DNA from: Echinarachnius parma
Lineage: Eukaryota; Echinodermata; Echinoidea; Clypeasteroida; Echinarachniidae
Length of the DNA stretch: 64,000 bases
NCBI GenBank assembly: GCA_037951105.1
Contig: JBAMJV010001345.1
Location: forward strand, 169,602 to 233,601
Reading direction: 5' to 3'
The translations under genes were made by a program, and so were the position numbers. The notes under the pieces are model-generated. The model saw only the letters and a list, made by a program, of their open reading frames with translations, searched no databases and was not told the origin of the DNA. This document shows positions 27,501-37,400 of this stretch, in pieces; positions within the stretch are counted from its first letter, which is position 1; each line of letters starts with the position of its first letter.

Positions 27501-30500
27501 CGTCCATGGCACTTAGAGGGTTAATAGTCTGATTTACCTCCTGTCTCCCTCCTATCCAGAGTCAAGCCTGAAGACCCGCATGGAGCTGATCAAGACCCAC
27601 ACCATCCAGGTCCTGCAGGAACTCAAGGCCAAGGCAGAGGACGCATACAAGGACATGAACAATTGGCTGGGAGCCAGGTTCATCCAGGAGATGGACAGGT
27701 AGGCACCAATCACAGACAAGCTTTCAATTTATGATTTCAGAAGTAGAACAAAGCTGTTTGTATGCCTCCAGCAATTGGTTTATCCAGGAGATGGACCGGT
27801 ATGCACCAATTACAGACGAGCTTTCATAATCATAACAAAGCTGTTTTTATGCCTCTGGCCATTGGCTGGGAGCTATAGGTTTATCCAGGAGATGGACAGG
27901 CATGCACCAATCACAGACAAGCTTTCAAAATCATAACAAAGCTGTTTTTCTATGCCTCTGGCCATTGGCTGGGAGCTAGGTTCATCCAGGAGAGGGACAG
28001 GCATGCACCAATCGCAGACAAGCTTTCATTTCATGATTTCAGCATTAAAACAAAACTGTTTTATGCCTCTGATGGAGGCATTATTTTGGGGGGGTCGTCA
28101 GTCGGTCCCATTTTCGTTCAGAACAATTTGCATCATCGTACTAGTTTGAACAATTTAGTAAAAAGATTAATTCAGCACTAGTTAATTTGGGCGTGATGTA
28201 ACAATTCTAACAAATCCCTTTCGACTCGGAGATTACTCTAGTTGCATGTCCATATCTGTTTGTTTTATTTATCGTTGTTATTTATTGTTTTATACACATG
28301 AATTCAATTTATCTAACTTCTTCAAACTTGTTTGATACTATAATGTTGGATAAATATATAAATAAAAAAAGAATAATAATAAATAGGTGAGAAAATACAA
28401 GTCTTACTTCCATATGGTTATCAATGTGTTTCTTACCATTCTTTTTGTTTCATTATTTCTTTGTTCTCAGTATCAACATCTTGTGCCAGTACCTGGGAGA
28501 GTGCATTGAGAAGAGAGCCAAGATCCAGCCGGAGATGGTTATCTTCCAAGACGACTTTGCAATCAACAAGGTAAGATTCAAATTCAACCAGAGTTACTTG
28601 GAGCTTTCACCCTTCTCTTTTACCTTGTTGTTTGGCTTATGGTGACAGGAGAATGAAATGGGTTTTGATGGTTCAAATGTCTCCCTTATTATGGATATGT
28701 CTATCTTCATAGTGTCCAAATTCAGATACTTTGGGCGAACGATCAGGATATTTATGGACCATGGGTAATAATAGTATGCGCAGTAGAGTATATGTTTATA
28801 GTAGCTGCACAGTATTATTGTTCATATTATTATTATTCTATTTTGTATATTCTACATTGTCTATTTGTCTAGTTGACGAAGGTGTACCGCACCCCAAGCC
28901 CTCCCCCCAGACCAGACCCTATTGAGCTGGCCCTGAAAGATATATTCACCTTAGATAATGAAGTAGCAACTATATATATTCTACATTGTCTATTTGTCTA
29001 GTTGACGAAGGTGTACCACACCCCCAGCCCTCCTCCAGACCAGAACCAATAAGGCAGGCCTTATATTCTATATTCTATATTCTATATTCCATATTCTTCA
29101 TTGTCTATTTGTAGTTGGTGAAGGTGTACCGCACCCCCAGCCCTCCCCCAGACCCGGACCCCATGGAGCAGGCCCTGTCAGATATATCTACCTTAGATAG
29201 CAAAGTAGCAACAATATAATCTATGATCTATAATCTATGATCTATATTCTATATTCTATATTCTATACTTGTAGTTGGTGAAGGTGTACCGCACCCCCAG
29301 CCCTCCCCCAAGACCGGACCACACGGAGATGGCCCTGTCAGATATCTACCTTAGATAGTGAAGTAGCAACAATATAATCTATGATCTACATCCTATATTC
29401 TATATTCTATACTTGTAGTTGGTGAAGGTGTACCGCACCCCCAGCCCTCCCCCCAGACCAGACCCCATGGAGATGGCCCTGTCAGATATCTTCACCGTGG
29501 AGCAGATCATCAATCTGCAGAACCAGTTCATCAAGTCTGCCCACTCGGGATTCATCTCGGCCAAGGGATTCATCGACACACTGTGTGACCTGACTGCACT
29601 CACTGTGAGTACATGTAATGTACAACCCAATGCACAGAGATAAATGTTATACATGTGTATTATATATCCGTCATTAAAGGGATCTATAATGAAGAATAAA
29701 ACTGCTGAAAACTACTTATCTACTAAAAAAATGCCAGTGTAGTAAAAATGAGAGTCAATAAAGTACGTAGTCTTTATATCTTTAGATCCTAGCAGAATCT
29801 TGTTCAGGGCAAAAATTGGTTTATTTAGTAACAATTTCGACACATGTGCAAAAATTACTTTATTCTTAATAACCTAATGCAGTTTAGTTTTGTACTGGCG
29901 TTAATAGTTTCATATATTAGTTTCAATAACTAAGAGGACAACCAGACGTGAAAGAATCATTGAATAGATTTGCAAGCGAGTTTTAATAGTATATTCAGAG
30001 AGAGACGATTCTAGATCCCTTTGGATCCCAATTAGTCAAGTGTGCGTCACGTGACCCATATATCTGATTACAGTTTGGAATTCTTCTAATCTGAGCTGTG
30101 AATATTTGTACTATTAAAGGCTCCAAAGTCAAAATCATCTGTAAATAGTGTCATTCTGTTAATTACCTAATGCAGTTTAGTTTTGTACTGGTGTAAATAG
30201 TTTCATATATGTTTCATTTGTTGACGTTTTTGAAATGCTACAATTAATTTTGTTGTTTAAATTTGTGTTATTTGCAGCATGGAACAGAGGCACTGCCGGA
30301 TGGCTGGCTGAACGTCAGTATCAACCAGGTAACATGTCTATTTGCACTTATCATTCTATCAGTTGCTGGTTCTATTTGCTACCTGGGGCCCATAACATAA
30401 AAATTCACAATTAATCGTGACCCCAGATTAATCCTACGATCAAATGATTGATCGTACGATTAATTATTTAATTGTTGACAATATTTTCAATTGAAATTAT

Positions 30501-31073
30501 TATGCATACATTGCATTGCTAAAAGGAAAAAAAATACACAAATTATACTATTTGAAATGTTTGAATGAAGATTTTAGCTAGCCAGATATCCCTTGACTGA
30601 TGACAATGTTTTGATGTTTGAATGTTGTAGTTGGAGACGTTGACTAGTCAGCTGTCGCCGGACTCTGAGTACATAGACTGGAAGACGTTCCTCCTGCAAG
30701 CCTGCCAGCCCTGGCCCCTACCCTCCCAGGCCCAGCTCCTTCAGACACTGCAAGAGTTCAAGCAAGCTGATGTACTCAACACAGGATGCGTCACCAGGGA
30801 ACAGTTTGAACAGGTTAGATAATTAATACATTTATTTGAATGCCAACATGAAAATAAATTTTCCTCAATCTATCTATGGTAAATATATATAGTAGCATTA
30901 AATTATGTTACATTCACCTCAACATACTTTATTATTCTTCTTTATTGTTTATATTTTGCATGTTTGTATTTTTGCACTGTGGTACAGTAATGACCAGCGA
31001 GCCGACACGCCAGAAGACCGCATCTCCTACATCCACAGGCTCTATTTTGATATCATTATTATTGTTTTTATGT

Positions 31074-31104
<31 letters not shown>

Positions 31105-31406
31105 CATGATGTAGGTTCCACTGTGGTACAGTAATGACCAGCGAGCTGACACACCAGAAGACCCTGAGGAGCCGCGCCCATATGACCGCATCTCTCACAT
31201 CCAGAGGCTCTACTTTGATATCATTATTATTATTATGTGTATTATGTGTATTATTATTATTATTATTATCATGATGTAGGTTCCTTTGTGGAACAGTAAT
31301 GAGCAGCGAGCAGAGACACCAGAAGACCCCGAAGAGCCGCGCCCATATGACCGCATCTCTCACATCCAGAGGCTCTATTTTGATATCATTATTATTATTA
31401 TTATGT

Positions 31407-31443
<37 letters not shown>

Positions 31444-34400
31444 CATGATGTAGGTTCCACTGTGGTACAGTAATGACCAGCGAGCCGACACACCAGAAGA
31501 CCCCGAGGAGTCCCGCCCGTATGACCGCATCTCCCACATCCAGAGGCTCTACTTTGATATCTTCGCTGACTCTGTTGCCATTCCCCCTGTTCTCAACTAC
31601 ACTAACATGGTAGGTCAAGTGTCTTCATTAAAGACATCTAGTAACTTTGTTGACATGTGCAAACAATAATGAATGGTTGATAAAAATGTGCAGTTTTGTG
31701 ATTTGATATGTTCTCTTGAGTATTGTGTGAATTTCAGGTTAAATGGATTTTATATGGCCGAGTAATGAGCGAAAATACAAAGTGATATTTGCTAATGTAT
31801 TGCACTGACTTTGTACTAATTTATCTGTATCCAGTAGATAACTATAAATCGGAACACTTCAATCATACATATCTTTTTAACAGATAATAAATTTAGAAAA
31901 CCAAAAGCTGTTCCATGCTTATATTGGTAATACGAATACAATGAGGTATGTGAGAACCGTTAGAATTCATAAGTAAGATTTGAGGATTTTAACAATGTTA
32001 CTATATCCCTTTAATAGTTGTAATATCATTATCAATTGATTCTCCCAGCTGCTGTACTTCAGCACTGACCAGGACGCCCTGAATGGGTTCTACAGAGCCC
32101 TGAGTGTGGCGGCCGACAGACACATGCCCCGCCCCAAACCAGCAGAGGGGGAACCAACCAAGACTGCGCTCGATGCCCTCAAAGATGTAAGTCACATTTA
32201 CTGTAAGGCCCGCTCCCAGGCATCTTGCATTTTGCTGTTAAAGGGAAGAAAAAGTCTTTTCAAACTTATTGTTAGTAACATTAACCGGGGCATCTTGCAT
32301 TTTGCCGTTAAAGGGAGGAAAAGGTCTTTTCAAACTTATTGTTATTACCGTTAACCGGGGCATCTTACATTTTGCCGTTAAAGGGGGAAAAAAGGTCTTT
32401 TCAAACTGTTTAGAATTACTTATGATTAAAAGTGAGCAAAGAAAAATGGGATTCCAACGGGATTCGAACCCGAGACCTCCGGATTGCTAGACCGGTGCTC
32501 TACCGACTGAATTACTTATGTTACCTATTCATACTACTTTACATTATGAACAAACTAGAAAATGTCATTACTCAATTAAAACCTTAGCTCTTTAAAACAA
32601 TTGAAATTATAACAAGAAAGTTTGTTATCTTTTAATTCTGAGTGATCGATAAACATATATGCTTTGAGACTAGACTGATAATTGCGCTTCCTCATACGAG
32701 TATCATAATTACATCATAATAATCATTTAATTATTGTTTTCTCTGTTGATTCTCTTATCATACCAGACACCACAGGTTAGTTTGTATGCTGCATGTGTAT
32801 GTTATGTGTTCTCTCAGTTTCAGTAATTTATAAAAAATTGACACATCAGCAGAAAAAAGAATACCATGACTTAATTTGCATGGTGTTATCTTCAGACTGT
32901 GTTTTGTGTCTTTTATTCTCCTGGGACAGTATATTTCCAGCTTCTGGTGAATGGTGTTCTGTATCCATGACTTTCTGACTTTCTGAGAAAATGATGTGCA
33001 CTGAATCGCTTTACTTGAATGTGTCATGCATGGGCATCGAACTGTAATTGATGCCTATTACTGTAAACGTGGTAATATTCGCGGTGCTTTAATTTTCACA
33101 GATTTCGCGCTGAAGTCGGCGTCTGCGAACATTAAAACCCGCGAATATGCACTTTTGTTGATTTTCATTTTAATATAATAATATAATTTTGATGAGGGTC
33201 TTACGTTTGGCCGCGAAATTAAAACCCGCGAATTTGTTTTTGCGTCGCTCAGCGCAATATATTAATCGCGCAACAAATAACAACATTTACAGTATTCAGA
33301 GGGGGATGATCTTTTCATTCATCCCCTGCTGAACAATAGGTATAACATAAGAATCAATGGGGGGGGGGGGGGGGGGGGGGGGGGCGATGTACCAGACCAA
33401 TAAATAATAGCAACAATAATAATAAACAAAAGGGAAAATCAAGTTCTCTCTGAATCATGACTATAGACATGATTAATGATTCTGCATGATCATAGATAAT
33501 AGCATAAACCCTTTTTATAATAGAAGAGAGATTTATAAGACAGAATAGACAAGAGAGATAATTGGAAAGTAATTAAATGAATTTAATTAGAAAGTATGTT
33601 TATAGACATTTCTGTTAATTAATGCATGTTGGAAAATATAATCAAGTGTATTTGTGAAGGGTCTATACTTTCTCACTTTTTTTTCTGTTGACAGCATGTT
33701 TATTAATGTTGATTTGATTTGATTTGATTTGCATGATTTATTCTTGTTCCCACAGACTCGCAAAGCACCAAACCTACGGGTGTGTTCCGATCAAACTTTG
33801 AAATGTATCCACCTACTTTTATTTCCATCTTATAGACTAGTGTTTCTTGTAGAATCCTGGAGAATATTGAGAATATAGGAAACATTATCACGTCAGCCTA
33901 TTCAGGGCCCTTTAACTAAAGATTTATGATCAATAGTTAAAACAATTGATTGATTGAACTATCAATTAATATTATGGCATATATCAATTGATTGTACAAC
34001 CAATTAATCAGCTGTGCGATCAATTAGTTGATCATTAATCTCAACGTTACAGGGTTGTGATATGGTAATTAAATGTTATTTGTCCAGCATAGTTTTTCAT
34101 CACAATTTCATTCCATATTTGCATGTTGATAAAGTGTGAAAGTGTCACATAGTAGTAGAATATGTGACCGGCTATAGCAAAACCCTGCACTTGTCAGTAA
34201 AAATCAAAATGTAGATTTGTATACCATTAGAAAGGCCCCATCACAAGCTTTAATTTTATGCGTTGTACTTAAAAATTAGTCAATAATTGGCAAAGATATG
34301 TTTGTTTCAATTTTACAAACACAAGTCTTTAACACACATTATGTGAACTTAAATGCCAATTTCCTCAAAACATGAATTACCGACAAGTGCAGGGTTTTGC

Positions 34401-37400
34401 TATAGCCGTTCACATATAATAGCTTCTATTCACACCTTTTCTCTATTTTGTATGATGTGTTCAGTTGCACTTCTCCAGCATGCATTTTACTTGTAGTTAA
34501 ATGGAAAAGGAAACCCTGCAATTTGTGCTTGCTGTTACTGATAAGTGCATTAGTCCTGTCACTTCTAGTCGTATATTTCCTCTTGGGTATCACTAATAAT
34601 GGAAATGATAAATGTTTTTTAAACCACTATCAGCTGTTTTGACTGACCAAAGGAAACTGCCATGTTTTCTAACTACCATCATCTGACCTTGCACTAAAAA
34701 AAGGCGGGTTACGTAACAATTACTGACAAAGCAGCAGATTCAAACAACAGGGGTTACATTACTCGTTTTTGTTAGTGCATGCTCAGATCTGCGCTCAGTT
34801 GAAGTTTCATGCGGTTTCATGGCAGCCTCCAGTGGTCGTCAAAACAGTTGATCAAAAAGTTTCAAAAAAATGTTTCCATTTAAGTGATACCCAAGAGAAA
34901 ATATATGACTCGTAGTGACATGAATGATGCACTTATCAGTAACAGCAAGCAACAATTCCAGCGTTTTGTTAACATCAAGGACGGAGTCCCACATATTTGT
35001 GCATGCTTAGTTGTGGGCAGGCTTTGCCAAGTTGTTCAAAACAATTGGTTATTTCCTATTAATGACATAAGAAAGTGACATCACTACTTTGTTTTTCTAG
35101 TAACTGTTCCATAATTTGAATTGGTATCTATACATGTATCCTATTATTATATTCCTATAATTTGTAACTGAAGACAAGTGATGTAGTTATCACTTGATCT
35201 ACAAGAAGCTTTAGAAACCAGTCTACTTTGTGTATGTAAAATAATGGTTCTTTATTTATGTAACGACATTTGTTATATCCACTTAGTTTTAGAAGATAAC
35301 AATTACATTATTATTAATTGTATACATTTCCATTTAGTGTTTATAAAATGAAGGAATATTGAGACAATATTATGTATTTAGGTAGCTACAGTTATATGTT
35401 TATTCGTTATACATATTCAGTTATATCAGCAATTGATTCAAATCATGATACGTTATATTTTTCATTAGTTGAGCATTTCAGATACTAACGCAATACTTAA
35501 TATATTAGATTATAGCTCTGTCAGTTGAATTATGTAATCTAAAGTATACTACTTCATGTAGCTTGTTTTGTATGCATGCAATTTCTCAAGAATTTGATCT
35601 TTCCAATATTTTGATTCTGTGGATTAATATGCAAATATCATCTTATTTGTTGGTTATTCAATTATATAGCACGCTATATAAATCCAAAACATTTAATTGT
35701 TGAATTATTGTTGTCACATTTAAAAAAATGTATTTATATTTTTAGGGGGGTGGGGATGGGGATTGAAGAAACAAGGGAAAATCTCTAGTTGTCGGTGAAA
35801 GATATCGTACTGATTTAGATTTTAAATAATCTTAGGCCAAAAAAAAAAATTTGTTTGATTGGCGTAACGGGCAACCAAAAATTAGGGTAGGTCGGTAGGG
35901 ATTTTTTTTTCTTTTTTTTTTTTTTTTTTTTTTTCTTCGCACAAATACACAAAAACACACACATAACACATCGCAATTGCAAATTCTATTGCAATTCTTT
36001 ATTTTTTATTTTTTTTTTTTTATTATTATTTTTAAAAAAATAAAAAATCAGAAAAAACCTCTAGGGTCTGCGTGCATTAGCGCCGGTATTTTTAGGGGCG
36101 GGCGGGTTACGCCAATCCAACCATTTATTTTTCATGGCCTTATTTATATATTGATTGACATCTCAAACAAATATACAACACAATAAGGTACTTCGTACCA
36201 CGCAAAAGATATTACATACATGTGTAGTGATGGAATGCACATTTTCTAACAACTAAATGCAAATAATCCATTGTATGCATTGTGATAGTGATGCCCCACG
36301 AGCGTCAGAAGACGGAATGTGCGCTATATAAGTAGCCACCATTATTATTCTTACTACATGTATTATGATTATTATTATGTTTCCTTTTTATCTAGGTTAT
36401 TGAGAACTTTACAGGAGAGGAGTTGCCTGCGGATACCAAGCCCCTGGAGCCCAGCCTAGGCCCCCCTGAGGAAGGCATCCCTCCCTCGGCCCTCACGGCA
36501 ACTGTTCCTCTCAGTGCGCTAGTCCAGGTTAGTTATGTGTAACCCTCTCAACTCTAGACCCTAGAGCCTTAGAGCCTAGCCTAGGCCCCTCAGTCCTCAC
36601 AGCCACTGTCCCTCTCAGTGCGCTAGTCCAGGTTAGTAATATGTAACCCTCTCAACTCTAGACCCTAGAGCCTTAGAGCCAAGCCTATGCCCCTCAGCCC
36701 TTACAGCCACTGTCCCTTTCAGTGTGCTAGTCCAGGTTAGTAATATGTCACCCTCTCAACTCTAGACCCTAGAGCCTTATAGAGCCAAGCCTAGGCCCCT
36801 CAGCCCTCACAGCCACTGTCCCTCTCAGTGTGCTAGTCCAGGTTTGTAATATGTAACCCTCTCAACTCTAGACCCTAGAGCCTTAGAGCCTAGCCTAGGC
36901 CCCTCAGTCCTCACCTCCACTATCCCTTTCAGTGTGCTATAGTCCAGGTTAGTAATATGTAACCCTCTCAACTCTAGACCCTAGAGCCTTAGAGCCAAGC
37001 CTAGGCCTCCCTCAGCCCTCACAGCCACTGTCCCTTTCAGTGCACTAGTCCAGGTTAGTAATATGTAACCCTCTCAACTCTAGACCCTAGAGCCTTAGAG
37101 CCAAGCCTAGGCCCCTCAGTCCTCACAGCCACTGTCCCTCTCGGTGTGCTCGTCCAGGTTAGTGTGTGTAACCCTCTAAACTATAGGCCTTAGAGCATAG
37201 CCTAGGCCTCCCTCAGCCCTCACAGATAAACTAAATGATAACAATATATTTGTCTTCACCATGGTCAGCCATCTCTGGGTGACAGCCATCAGTTCAGCTG
37301 ACCTCTGACCCGGAGGACACCTTCAGCCTGGAGCGTCTTGCGGGGGTGTACCGGGAGCTGTGGTCAAGAGAGCTAGAACCTATACTCTTATCTTTCTCAA

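Noticed and set aside
30932-31618. 228-residue minus-strand open frame with long Asn runs
   Set aside because: It is antisense to the exon 25 copies; the Asn runs are the (ATT)n tracts read backwards. Splice signals and codon sense are on the plus strand.
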